From assembly GCA_022592435.1 (NCBI GenBank), contig JABYQS010000002.1, positions 620,001 through 684,000 on the forward strand: DNA of 64,000 nucleotides. The letters are read 5' to 3'. A program made the translations under genes and the position numbers. Numbering within the stretch: the first letter of the stretch is position 1; every line of letters begins with the position of its first letter. A model generated the notes under the pieces. The model made no database searches, had not been told where the DNA came from, and saw only the letters and a program-made list of their open reading frames with translations. The DNA is from Cerioporus squamosus (lineage: Eukaryota; Basidiomycota; Agaricomycetes; Polyporales; Polyporaceae). This document shows, one piece after another, positions 1-11,272 of the stretch.

Positions 1-2
1 GG

Positions 3-2260
3 TCCGAGTCGTTCTGCAACAAGTACGTCGAGAAGAGTGCACGCTTCACTTCGGAGTCTGGCGCCGCCATGTCCTTCACCTTCACGGGCACCGGCATCGA
101 ATGGTTCGGTAGCCTCGACCCAAAACACGGAGTTGCTCAGGTCTATCTCGACGGCAAACCCGTTGAGCGGGTCGATACGTTCAACAACGCGTCGATGAGC
201 CAGCAGCGCATCTTCTGGTCGTTCGGTCTTCCTCAGAGCAAGCACACGCTCAAGATTGTCAACACGGGAGAGAAGAGCAGCACGTCCAAAGGCACGGTTA
301 TGGACGTCGATGCACTCGTGGTCACCCAGGGCCCTCCTCCGCCCGAGCCTCTCACGCAGCAGAATATGGCGGTGTCCTACTCAGACAGGCCATCGTACCC
401 GCCTCTCCTCGACCTGTCTTCCAAGTTCATTCCGGAGGACGAGTGGACACTGGTCCAGAACGGCTCTACTGGCGTCCATGCGATGCAGCTGGTGATCATC
501 TCGGAGACTCATGCTCTCATCGTCGACAAGGTGGAGCACAACCCTCTCACCGTATCAGGCCATCCCGCATGGGCTGCACTCTACAACCTCCGAACGCACG
601 CTCTGAAACCTCTGTCGATGCAATCAAACTCCTTCTGTGCTGGCGGTACATTCCTCAGCAATGATACCCTAGTGAACGTCGGCGGGAACCCGGTCGTCGA
701 GGATCACACTGCCGCAGCTGACTTCGGCGACGTCGACGGACTTCAAGCGATCCGTATCTTTGAGCCTTGCGAATCTGCCAACGTCGACGACTGTCGGATG
801 TACGAGAACCACAGTCGCATCCGGATGGCTAGTCCGCGCTGGTATAACACTGTTCTCCGCATATCAGACGGCAGCGCTATGATCATCGGAGGGTCGCTGA
901 AGGGTGGCTGGATCAACAACCAAACGACCAACAACCCTACGATCGAGTACTTCCCTCCGAAAAACATCGCTGGGTCCAACGGCTTGCCCATTCATATTCC
1001 TTTCCTTGTCGACACCCTCTTTTCGAACCTGTTTCCCATTGCGTTCTCGCTTCCGGACGGCACGGTGTTCATGGCCGCGAACCGAGATGCTATGATCTAT
1101 GACTGGAAGACAAACACCGAACGGAGGTTACCTCGCATTCCCAATGGTGTTCGTGTGACGTATCCCATGACTGGAACTGGGCTCCTCTTGCCTCTGTCTC
1201 CGGAGAACGACTACACGCCCGAGGTCCTGCTCTGCGGAGGGTCTACGATCGACGACACAAAGCCCGGCTACGAGATCTCCTCACAGGATCCGGCTTCATC
1301 TCAGTGCTCGCGGATCGTCCTCACGGATGCTGGCATCGCGGCTGGCTGGCAAGTCGAGCAGATGCCACAAGCGCGGACGATGCCCGACGCAGTTCTCCTA
1401 CCCACAGGCGACGTGCTCATCGTGAACGGTGCTGGCTCTGGCATCTCTGGCTACGGCAACGTCGTCAACCAGGTTGGCGCGTCAAACGCGGACAACCCGG
1501 TGCTCACACCCGTCCTCTACGACCCGAACGGCCCCGTCGGACAGCGATTTTCCTCGGCCGGCATGCCCACAAGCGACATTCCTCGCCTGTACCACTCGGT
1601 CGCGACGCTCACACCCGACGGCGACATCATGATTGCTGGGAGCAATCCGAACCTGGACCGAAGCGAAGTCAAGTACGGCACGGAGTATCGCGTCGAATGG
1701 CTTGGGCCGTCGTACCTGAAGCAGGAGCGGCCGCAGATCCTTGGTGGAGTCCCCAAGTTGCTCGGATTCGGACAGACCGCGCAGTTCAAGATTCGACTAC
1801 CTTCGACACCTGTCCAAGGGACCAGCATTAAAGGTGAGTCGCTCGCCTCCCGTGGATTATGTTCCCTATAACCTTCTCACGGCTTCGCAGTCGCGCTGAT
1901 GGACTTGGGCTACGTGACACACGCGGTGCACGCCAATTCGCGCCTGGTTTATCTCGAGAACTCTCTGTCCGATGACAAGTCGACGCTCACGATCACCGCG
2001 CCGCCGAACGGGAACATCTACCCTCCCGGCCCCGGCTTCATTTACGTCGTCGTCGACGGCGTGCCCAGCAGAGGAGTAAGGCTCCTGATCGGCGACGGGC
2101 AGAGTCCACCTGTTGATCGGCAAGCTCTCGAGAAGTGAGTTCAGCGTTGATTGCACCCGATGGTCATATGCTTACTAGGATCAACTGCTACAGCCTCCTC
2201 GAACAAACCAGTGTCGACCAGTACGAGAAGTCGAAGTCGGAGGGAGACGACTCGGAGTGA
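3..2260 (+). CDS. Copper radical oxidase, glyoxal oxidase type (5' partial)
   Basis: Secreted mononuclear copper enzymes of this family oxidise aldehydes or alcohols and make H2O2 for lignin-degrading peroxidases. The frame is open to the left edge, so the ATG at 69 is internal and the true start, with any signal peptide, lies outside. Exons are 3-1833, 1891-2134 and 2179-2260. The first ~115 residues form a beta-sandwich-like domain (TFTGTGIEWFG) unlike the WSC domains of other family members. The glyoxal oxidase propeller and C-terminal domain follow. All active-site residues known from galactose/glyoxal oxidase are visible: the crosslinked Cys (636-638, SNSFCAGG) and Tyr (843-845, SPRWYN), the Tyr-His pair (1590-1595, RLYHS), and the last His (1920-1922, GYVTHAV). 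The enzyme should therefore be active. Substrate cannot be read from sequence, and galactose oxidase activity is unlikely given the glyoxal oxidase-like motifs. Confidence 0.88.
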
Positions 2261-2736
2261 ATGGACGTCGTTAAGTGGCACATGCACGACCCTGTACACT
2301 CTATCCTCTCGTCAGTTTTGCATGTGGTTAGCTTTGTATGTGCACTCTTCCTTCTTCATCCCACTGTCTATGTCGCTCCAGTGGGTACTTTTCAGCCGGC
2401 GACTGTGTGTCTTCTGTAGGCTCGCTGCTGCCTCGCAAACCAACCTCTAATAAGTCAGTGGAAGACAGTCGTTCCTCCCGAATATAAGGAGAAACGTTTG
2501 AAGGGGGCAGACGACTCCCCGTGGTGTTGTGGAGTTCAGAGCAGCCGGAGAGCGAATGCTTGCCCCGCAGGACCCCTTGATGCATGGCTACGTGATGGTT
2601 CCAAGATCCCTGAAGCTCAACCTCAAGTGCTAAGCGCTAAAGGCTCACCTAGCCCTCCGAATCCTTATCGCTAGTCGTTTGCTCTTGCTGTCTCTTGCGT
2701 ATCTGAGTCTCACTTGGTTTCGGACCGTTCAATGCG
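2261..2736. other. Intergenic, 3' flank of the copper oxidase
   Basis: No supported gene. It holds the 3' flank of the oxidase and the downstream side of the tRNA. Open frames here are short and show no recognisable protein. Confidence 0.6.
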
Positions 2737-2741
2737 AAAAA
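2737..2741 (-). terminator. RNA polymerase III terminator of tRNA-Arg
   Basis: Five A residues on the plus strand (T5 on the transcript strand) lie 27 nt beyond the tRNA 3' end. This is the usual simple Pol III stop signal. Confidence 0.6.
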
Positions 2742-2768
2742 GCAAGCCAATAGGGATGATTTAACCTC

Positions 2769-2865
2769 TACCACCGACGGGGATCGAACCCGCAACCCCC
2801 ACCTCGCGTCCAATGAAACGCCGATATCATAGGAAGGTGATGCGCTACCATTGCGCCACGATGGC
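2769..2865 (-). tRNA. tRNA-Arg(CCU) with intron
   Basis: On the minus strand the 97-nt segment folds as a tRNA. The 7-bp acceptor stem is GCCATCG with CGGTGGT, followed by discriminator A. The D arm is GCGC/GCGC, the anticodon stem TCACC/GGTGG, and the T arm GCGGG-TTCGATC-CCCGT with the canonical B box. The anticodon CCT is complementary to plus-strand 2831-2833. A 25-nt intron (2805-2829) follows position 37, the standard place for nuclear tRNA introns. It decodes AGG. Confidence 0.93.
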
Positions 2866-3124
2866 TCATTTGCTGCACTCGTCTGCATTGTCTAGACCGA
2901 GCAGAGGGGCAGCCCTATTTGAGGGGAGAATCTACGCGGTCACGAGGGAGAGAACGCGTCGCTCAGGCGCCAACATGAACATGAACATGGGAGCGCCACC
3001 AACGGGCTCTCTTCCGTCCTCCATCCATCCGCGAATTACTCACATCCGGACTTCGACACTTCCCTACCGGCGATCTGTACGGCTGGCTTGATATCACGAA
3101 CTCACGACCCCTTACGGCCTCACG

Positions 3125-5673
3125 ATGGCGGCCATCCTCACCCCGACGAACCTCGTCGTACTCGAAACCTCCGCCCTGAAGCATCCTCCAGCCACCGCGG
3201 AACCCACATGTCCCGTACCTTCCCTGCCTTCCGGACTTGCCTGGAGTGCAGAACGTAGCTCGGTCTTTCTTGCCTCTGGCACTAGCGGCATCATGCAGTA
3301 CGACCTCACCGCCGGATCTCTCCAAGACACCCCGATAACCGAGCAAGGCTCCGATCTTGCCATCTCCCTGCTCACCAAGGATCGCGGAAGCACCATCGTG
3401 TATGCACGAGGACAGAAGGTCCTGCTTGCGTCCACTCAGACAGGCAAGCTCACACATACATTCGATACACACAAAGCCCCGGTTACGTCCCTCTCGCTTT
3501 CGAACGACTCTTCTCTCCTTGCATCCACCTCTTCACATGCGATCCATGTACATAATTTGACCCTTGCGTCACACACCGTCTTACGCGGTATTCCTGCTGG
3601 GGCGGAAGCATCACCACCTGTGCGTTTCACCCGCACTCGCGAACCCGTCTCTTGGTTGGACTTGGTTCGCAGCTGCTTGTGTATGACACCACCCGCCCGT
3701 CCGGCCCAGCCAAAGCTGTCGCTTTAGACAAGGACCAGAAGAGTGTTGGATCCATCGTAGCAATCACCTGCAGCCCGTTCAGCAAGACGCTCGTCGCGGT
3801 TGCTTGCAGTGGAGGAGCAGTTGGCCTGCTTGATCTCGAGAAGGAGAAGGGGTGCGTCGCGGCGTCTTCCGTGATGGTTGTCTCTTGTCCTAACCTGACA
3901 CCCCTGTAGCTTGTTCCGAATGGTCCATATGCCTGCTCCCCTGACGTGCCTCTCATTCTCAGCCGAGGGTGCCGCTCTGTACGCCGGCACGGAGAACGGC
4001 AAGCTCTTGGTCCTAGACCTCCGTGCGCTCGACAAGCCACCGAAGTCCGTTACGGTCAGTGAGAACGGCGACCAAGTGATCGCGATTTCTGTTCAGGTAC
4101 GTTTGACTATCACCATGTGTCCTGCTGCCGACTCTCTGACTCCTGCTGTAGAAGAAATTGAAGCCCGGAGAGGCACAAGCGCCCAAGACAACCGCAGCCG
4201 CAGCTACCAAACCTCTCGTCCAACGCGACACGAACAAGGCTGCCCCTGCCGGTCGTCGACCTCCCATAGATGCCAAAAAGGCAAACGAAGACAAGCCCGC
4301 GGCGAAGACGAGGGGTGTTCTCACATCGACTACCCCTCGGCGAACGGTCACCAGGTCAGCTTCGACTGGGCAGTCCAGTGGGTCGCCTGCGGGCAGAGTG
4401 TTGTCTGGTGCACGGAGAGCAGGTGTCACAGCCGTCAAGTCTCCTGTAGGCACCCGTAGCGAGGCGCAGAAGAAGGCATTCTCACCACCGAAGGCCCCTG
4501 TAACCGTCGCTGACGAAAAGGATGACGAAGATGAGGGCGACTTGTCTGGTGGGGTTTTCCGCAACTTCTCCTTGAACGTGTCCATTGACCGACCTTCTTC
4601 AACGCAGTGCAAGTTGAAAACCTGTTGACCCTTCCAAAGGCCAAGGAACCTGCAGTCTCAGCAGACGAGCCTCCAGTGTCGGCTGTGTCCAGGGCGCCCT
4701 CTGTGCTATCTCGTGCCTCCTCGCGCGCACAAGCAATTGGGAACACGAAGGCCCGCACTCACACGCGCACCGAATCGGCTGCGTCTCGTGTCTCCGTCGC
4801 AGATAGTCCGCTTCAGCGGCCCTCCCGCGTACCCGGCCTGCATCATCGGCTAGTACAGCTGGACGGGCGAGCAAGGCCTCTACACGCACCGTCTCGGGCA
4901 CTTCATCCCGTTCCGCATCCCCACCACTTGCTCAGCCGCAGAGGAGGCGTGTATCGGGTTCCTCAGCAATCTCGCGGCTATCGCGGACGCCAAGTCCGGA
5001 CTTGCCAGACATGGAGGACGATGGCGGGCCTGTCACGCCGATCCCGGGATACAAGGTCATGTCCAAGGGGAAGGAACGCGCAGCGCTCGGGCTCGGGACG
5101 CCGGAGGTGGACGAGTGGGTCAAGGCCGGTGAGGGGAAGGCCAAAGCCAAGGACGGCAAACGCGTTGGATTTGCGTCTGGCGCAGACAGCGACTCGGACG
5201 CGGAGGAGGATCCTGGCCGTGCCAACGGCAAGACGAGCAACGACTCGGATGACTCGGAATCAGAGCACGACGCGCCCCTGCGGACGAGCACGAACCGCCT
5301 CACGCGCGATAACTTGGCAATGCAAGTTTCGCCGCGCCGCTCGTTCGCAGGCCCCAGCCCCGCGCGCGCACGGGGGTCGACGTCGTGGGCCCCTGTGCCG
5401 TCGCCGCTGCGGAACCCCGCTGCGCCGCCGTCCCCGCAGGCCCGCGCGGCACAGGACATGCTGCAGGCGCTGCTGCGGGATGCGCTGCACGACTTCCGGC
5501 AGGAGACGAAGCAGGAGATCGTAGGGCTGCATCTGGACTTGATCCGGATGGGCGGGAGCTGGAGGCGGGACATGCGGGAGGCGATGGGTGAGTTTGCGGA
5601 GGAGTTGAAGGCGTTGAGGGAGGAGAACCGGATGCTGAGGGAGGAGAATGAGAGGCTGAGGAGGGGGTATTGA
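3125..5673 (+). CDS. NEDD1-like gamma-tubulin complex targeting protein
   Basis: NEDD1/GCP-WD recruits the gamma-tubulin ring complex to spindle poles and centrosomes. The N-terminal half is a WD40 propeller, with blades such as VTSLSLSNDSSLLAS, LVGLGSQLLVYDT and CLSFSAEGAALYAG. A long Ser/Arg/Lys/Pro-rich linker follows. The C-terminal ~75 residues (about 5450-5670) match the NEDD1 helical tail: MLQALLRDALHDFRQE, then EIVGLHLDLIRM and a terminal heptad ELKALREENRMLREENE. Clear introns are 3852-3909, 4097-4151 and 4549-4607. Two places do not join by a normal intron: the WD40 frame slips by one base near 3599-3602 (a GGGG run), and the linker frame slips near 4806-4830. Each is cured by one extra base, so missing bases in the assembly are likely. 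A 53-nt intron at 3620-3672 would also restore frame but would delete a blade. About 790 residues. Confidence 0.78.
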
Positions 5674-6159
5674 GTGGACCTGTGCGCTGTTTGGGCGCGG
5701 ACTTGAGTGGTAGTCACGATGTTTTGGTGGTCATTGGTGTTCGATGACCTGTGATGCATGCTGTGGTGACGAGTCTATGTGTGTGCGATTGTCTTACCTC
5801 TGCGAATAGTGTTATGCATATGTATCCTTCTTGCTTCTTGCGTTAACATTACGAGTCATGTCAGATTGTTTCAAAGTCGAAGAGTACAAGTACAGTTGAG
5901 TGCGATTTGGTACCGTAAGAGTGGGCAGTATGCTATCTATAAGTCCGGGTAAGGAATGTCAGCGCAGAAAGGTATACAGAGCATATGTGGGGCAAGGTCC
6001 GAACGAAGAAAAGAGTGTGGTTAGGTCGATGGTATCTGATGGTATTATACAGGGCCTATGGTAGTCGATCATGCCATGACTGCTGAGTAGACTGATGTAA
6101 GCTGAGGTGCCGGAAATGACACGATAAGCTGCGGCATACCGAAAGCAGTTGCTCCGGGG
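5674..6159. other. Intergenic between convergent genes
   Basis: The 3' flanks of two convergent genes, more AT-rich than the neighbours. I see no gene or repeat. Confidence 0.6.
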
Positions 6160-6828
6160 TCATGGGGTAGGTGTGGGTGTCTCGAGTTCCCTGCGGTCGT
6201 CATCGAAGTCGTCGATGACCAACGCCGTGCTTCCAATGCTGTCGGTGAAGATGCCGTAGTAGCCTGTGAGGCCACGCTCGGCGAGGTTCTCGTGGAGACG
6301 AGCATCCTCGCGCAGGTCTTCGCCGCCCTCCTCGTCCACAGCGATCTTCACGAGCACGTTGCGGGGAGGAACGTTGGTGTTCGCAGATTCGACGGCCATG
6401 ATCGCGCCCCAGACAATGTAGGTGGTCTCGCGCCGGACAGGGTGCGTGATGAGGACGCTGACGTCCGCGCAAAGGGTCATAGACATTGTCCTGACGGAGG
6501 TCATGGTGCTCGAGCGCGACATAGCGGGCATCTTTCTCCGCGACGGCCCTGCGGGCGGGAGCTTCAGCTTGCGGAAGCGGCTGAAGTTGCGCGAGCGAAG
6601 GATGCCCCAGTTGAACGCGAGGTGCAGCTCTCTGGGCTTGATCTGCGCAGAGGGGGAGGAGGGGTCAATCAACAATTTAAATCCGGTCTGCATCGAGATG
6701 AGAACGGTGCATACAATGACATCTGGACTCGCAAGCTGCCTCGCCACGCTTGTGAGCTCATCAGCATCCCAGTCGAGCAGCTGAGAGTGGTTGGCCCGAG
6801 GACGGGGGGCGTGGAGGACGAGAGACAT
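6160..6828 (-). CDS. Hypothetical protein, possible kinase-like remnant
   Basis: Single-exon frame of 222 codons without a firm family assignment. The last ~60 residues (NVLVKIAVDEE, then RLHENLAERGLTGYYGIF and ALVIDDFDDD) resemble the N-lobe of the protein-kinase/aminoglycoside-phosphotransferase-like genes common in Agaricomycetes: a VxxK strand, an acidic helix and a hinge. The frame stops where the hinge and catalytic loop would begin, and no HxD or DFG segment follows in any frame. If the resemblance is real this is a truncated gene. It is divergent from FAN1, with about 430 bp between starts. Confidence 0.4.
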   Translation of the reverse strand: MSLVLHAPRPRANHSQLLDWDADELTSVARQLASPDVIVCTVLISMQTGFKLLIDPSSPSAQIKPRELHLAFNWGILRSRNFSRFRKLKLPPAGPSRRKMPAMSRSSTMTSVRTMSMTLCADVSVLITHPVRRETTYIVWGAIMAVESANTNVPPRNVLVKIAVDEEGGEDLREDARLHENLAERGLTGYYGIFTDSIGSTALVIDDFDDDRRELETPTPTP

Positions 6829-7256
6829 GGTGGGCTCGGACGCCTACGGCGAAGGGGAGAAAGGCAAGTGCTAGACTGGACCCCTGTGGGGTGGGCTGTA
6901 TAAGTAGGCGGATACATGCAGTGAAGCATGGCCGAGAAGTGCAGGAGTGGCGGGGAGGAGCAGCCGCCGTGTCATCGCCCTCCGCTCCGGTCTCCGATCC
7001 AGTTCGCCCAAGGCCTGCGGTGGCGTCACCAGCGTGACTTCCACGTACGTAACACCGCGCACGTCACAGTCACGAGGCACTCAAACAAGCCTGGCGCTAA
7101 CTGCAAGTCGCGTCTTGTCCTGTACCTATGCACGAGTAGCACTGAGTGGCCGTCGCATGCACTCTGCGCTGCTCAAGTTCGCGACATATACCCTTACGCT
7201 CCCGACTCAACGAACACTTCAGCATACCCGCGCGAAGACCCCACGAACACGCGACT
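6829..7256. promoter_or_regulatory. Shared upstream region of 6828(-) and FAN1(+)
   Basis: Intergenic region between divergent starts, so it must hold both promoters. No clear core element could be assigned to either gene. Confidence 0.35.
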
Positions 7257-10200
7257 ATGGTGCTTGGATCGCCTTCCGCCTCCACCGCTGCGAAACTTGT
7301 ATACTGGTCAGGGGCCGACGCGGATTCTCCCTCAAGTGCCTCCTCCTCCACACATCCCAACCGCATCGGGGAAGAGGAAACGAATGATCGCGAATATGAC
7401 GGACGGTCCATGTATGTCACCGTCTTCGAAGGTGCGTCCCACAATCACCAGGCGTCGCGCGTGGCTTACGCGCCCAACCGCGTTCAGACATGCTTAAGGA
7501 AGTTATCTCGACGGAATCCAAGCTGTTTACTTTAGAAGAACTGTCTTGCTTCATGGCTTGGCACAAGCTGCCCTGTACGTACCCGTTCGTCCCTTCGAGT
7601 CCACCACGACGTTCATCCTGCGTATCACAGACGGCGCGAAGTACCTCTTCTGCCGTCTCTGTCTGCGCAAGGGCGAGACATGGTACAAAGTCTCGGACCT
7701 CAAGTACGAGGCCGAGCTGGGGTCAGAAGGCGTCCTCCATGCGATGAACATCCTGTGTGGCCGAGTGTCGGAGCAGTCAGACGAGGACGTCAAGCCGAAG
7801 ATCAAAGTTGACGATCACGGCATGCCTGACGTGTGGCCTTCGAAGTTGAGCGAGAGTATGGATATCAAGCCAAAGCTCGAACCCACTGAAGCAACCGATT
7901 CACTACCAACTGAGGTACCTCTACCTCCGTCACAAGAGTCTGGTGGTTCCATGGTTGGAGAAGAGCCCAGGTCGGAAGGGCCCGAGATTATTGACCTAAC
8001 AATGGACGAAGACGCTGATCAACCCAAGGCTGGTCCATCACGCTTGAGTCCCGAGCTCGAGCCTCCGCCTCCGTCCTCCTCCAGCATTCCGCCTTGCACT
8101 CCACCAGACTACACCGTCTTCGCGGATGACGAGGAGCAAGCCCATCTCTTTGAACTCCTCCACTGCATGGCCCTGCCGGACCTTGAAGCGATTGTGAAAC
8201 AATTCAAGCTGAAGCCGAAGGCCAAGAAGGTCTACACTCCTACCTGTCGTCCGTCGTACCAGCATCTGACTTGAATACGTTATAGCGCGACATCTACATC
8301 GAAACTATTCTCCGCGAGTCTGCAACCCAGAGTACTCTTCCGTTCTTCAAGGTCTCGAAGAAGGGTAAAGAACCGATGGTCCAGACGAAGCTCCCCTTTG
8401 ACACGAAGAAGACCCAGAAGTCGCTAATGCAGTCTACGCTACCTTTCAAGCGCACTCCGCAATGTCACCAGACACAGCTTGAACGTGTGCGCGTGATTGT
8501 TATGCAGAAACTCAGTGCGTCTTGGCCACAGTTGTGCTCGGTTGCTGTTCTACTGACACTGCCTCATCTGGCGACAGAGAAATGCATCCGGCTTAATAAC
8601 GACGTGGTTGCCCTGTTTCGCCGCGCCAATCTTGTCTACTTCCGCAGCACGCAGCACTCGCCGGACATGCTCACATCCGCCATCCTCTCTCGTGCTAAGA
8701 AGCGCTCGTACGCCGAGTACCCCTACCAGCGGACTCCCGGCATATGGGCTACACGCGAGGACCTGCTCGCATATGAAGAGGCCCTCGTAATCGAAGCCGA
8801 GGTCGACGTGCTGCTTGAAGGTCTGACACCCGCCAACGGCTTCGGTGCCAGAGGACGCTCGACGGCCAGTCGAACACCGGCGCCGACGGGTGGCAGGCTC
8901 AAGACTCCGATTACTCCTGCAAAGGGCGGGAATAACGTCAATTCACCCGTCGTCATTCGGAGCACACAAAAGGGACCCAGCGGCAACGGAGAGGAAGAGA
9001 GTGTGCGACAACAGAACGCGCGGGAGGTCAAGGCTATCCTAGAGCAGGTTCTTCAGCGGTGGAAAGACCTCGTCGCCGAGAAGGGCGAGGATAACCCACA
9101 ACGGAGAGGCCTCGAGCGCTTTGAGTGCGGTGAGCGGATGCGGTGTTTGATGCTCCTGAATTCCCTTTTGCTAAAGGTCTTCGGTGCATGTGCAGGGCAC
9201 ATCCTTACGCGCGTTGTTTGCAAGGGCGCATACGCACTGGGCATTCTCAAGGAATATAACGAGGAGCTTGAGATCCTTGATATGCTCCTGGAGCAGAGGC
9301 GTTGGCGCCGCGGACGTCGGGGTCGGTGGTATGAGCGGGCAGCGCTTGTACTTATGAACCACCTGAAGGATGAGGATGACTCCCTCGAGCAAGCGTTGAA
9401 TGTCGTTGTACGAGCACTGAAGGATCCAGACACCCACATTGGTGAGCCGGAGCTACTCGCTTACTGCATAACACGTCAGCTAACCTGTCGTAGTATTTCG
9501 CCCTATGCTCGAGCGCAGACTGACAAGGCTAGAGAAGAAATTGAATATCCCGCTAGAGGAACGACATGTCTGCGAGGGCAGCTTGAAAGCGGCCACCGAA
9601 GTATACGTGGAGGGAGTCCGGATAAGACATCGCGCCGAGAGTCTGCTACTCGACAGAGGCCGGGTCGTCAACGAGTCCCCAAACAAGACCTCAATCACCT
9701 GAAGGACTAAACTGGAAGAACCGCAAAGAGCCAGTGCCGAAGAAGGTCAAGCAAGAGGGCAAGTCTGAGAAAGCGAGCGGGGGCAAGTCCATCTGGAAGG
9801 GCCGTGGTGGCGAAGAGGTCTCGGTCGAGCAGCTCGCACTGGAGCACTACGAGGACGAATACGGATGCAAGGGGTTCCACAGCGAGGGCCGCATCGTCAC
9901 GACCTTGTTCGGGCTGCTCTTCTGGGCTGTCATCTTCGCGCCCATCCCGGGTGCGTTCGAGACCCCGTATCAGTCTGCTCCGCTCGACCTTGCGGAGGAC
10001 ACGTTCTACTTCTCGCGCGAGGACATCATCGAAGCGCGCCTGGAGGAGATCCAGCAGGGACAAGCAGCGAGATTCTGGAGAGGGAGTATGTCAAGAACAA
10101 GGACGTCTCGTGCATCGGGGTTCGGTGGGACCTGTTCACGAGGGAAGACCTTGTCAGTATCACCAAGGTACGTATTGTCTGCTAATTGCTGGAAAATATC

Positions 10201-10858
10201 TATTCAAGGATGCCCTCGCTGTAGTGCTTGCAACCGAGTGCGCTAGTGGCGATATGCCGTCTCATGTGCGAGGACTACGCGGCGCGTACCGGCGGCGTGC
10301 CCGACCTCATCGTGTGGAACGAAGAGGAACAGTGGGCGAAGTTCGTCGAGGTGAAAGGTCCCGGCGACAATCTGCAGGAAAACCAGAAGGTAGGCCGACC
10401 TTCGGCGCGTTCTCCAGTCTTGGCTGACGGTGGGCCCTCAGGTGTGGATCGACGTTCTTCTGCAGGCCGGGATGCCCGTGGATGTCTGTCATGTCTATGA
10501 GCAGGGTGATACGCCAAAGAAGATGAAGGGCAAGACACCGGGCAAGGGCAGGGCCGCCACCGGGCAGAAGCGCAAGCGGGGCGAGTCGAACTGGCTCGTG
10601 GAGTCCGAAGACGAGGGGGAGATCGACTACTCGCAGCTCGACAAGCACACCGAGGACGAGGCTGAGGAGACAGAGCTGCCTCAGCGTGCGGCCAAGAAGC
10701 GGAGGGTCACCCGTGCGTCTCAGGCTGTGCCCGAGTCGCCTATCAAGCAGAAGGTGGTGAGGATGAACAGCCAGGTCGAGGTCTACATCACGAGCACGCC
10801 TCCCTCGCGGAACCCGAGTGCGTCTCCTGGGAAGAGGAAGCGTGCAGAGGCCGATTAG
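7257..10858 (+). CDS. FAN1: Fanconi-associated nuclease 1 (FAN1)
   Basis: FAN1 is a nuclear structure-specific nuclease that incises 5' flaps and unhooks DNA interstrand crosslinks. Order: N-terminal segment (MYVTVFEDMLKEV, FTLEELSCFMAWH), an acidic linker, a SAP-like and helical (TPR-like) middle (FRRANLVYFRS, KGAYALGILKEYNEEL), then the C-terminal VRR_NUC domain. Catalytic PD-(D/E)xK residues are visible: GFHSEGR near 9875, GVPDLIVWN with Asp 10303-10305, and VEVKGP with Glu 10348-10350 and Lys 10354-10356. No N-terminal UBZ finger is seen. Introns: 7432-7487, 7575-7630, 8230-8285, 8515-8577, 9130-9195, 9442-9493, probably 9664-9718 (weak donor), 10168-10224 and 10390-10441. A one-base slip around 10055-10075, next to a GGG run, separates EARLEEIQQG from EILEREYVKN; I think a base is missing. 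The basic C-terminal tail is probably a nuclear localisation region. About 1030 residues, as in animals. Confidence 0.9.
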
Positions 10859-11272
10859 CCCAATGGTGGGGCGCGGCGATGTGCACTCTTGTGGACTGCG
10901 CCACTTTCTGCGTCCACGACTAAGTTATTGATATGTTATGTACCGGTTGCTCCAGCTGGGTAGATGCTCCGATGTTTTGTTGTACAGTATAATCTTGGTT
11001 TGAGTTGAGTTGCGTTCGCATGTCCGTTGTCGAGTGTCTACACGTCGAGCGTGATGAGCATTAAGTGACGTCGATTCCGCGTCTCACCGCTGTAACGATA
11101 GCCCACATCACGACTACGTGCCCATGCCCTTTCCGTAAAGACCACCGTCATTCGTGACTGTCCTTGCATTGATATACTCGGACCCACTGAACTGAGCCTG
11201 CGACGTCTTACCAACTCGGTGTAGTCAAACAAGCTGATGTTGCTCTCGAGCACGAAGCCAAGCTGCAAAATC
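10859..11272. other. Intergenic
   Basis: FAN1 3' flank and the region before the decayed hemerythrin copy. No gene or repeat was recognised. Confidence 0.55.

Noticed and set aside
2649..2888. 79-codon minus frame across the tRNA
   Set aside because: Covers the tRNA-Arg gene, whose structure is complete; the frame has no protein signal.
3620..3672. 53-nt intron in the NEDD1-like gene with GTGCGT and TCGCAG
   Set aside because: It keeps frame, but removes FHPHSRTRLLVGLGSQ, a convincing WD40 strand; one missing G at 3599-3602 explains the locus better.
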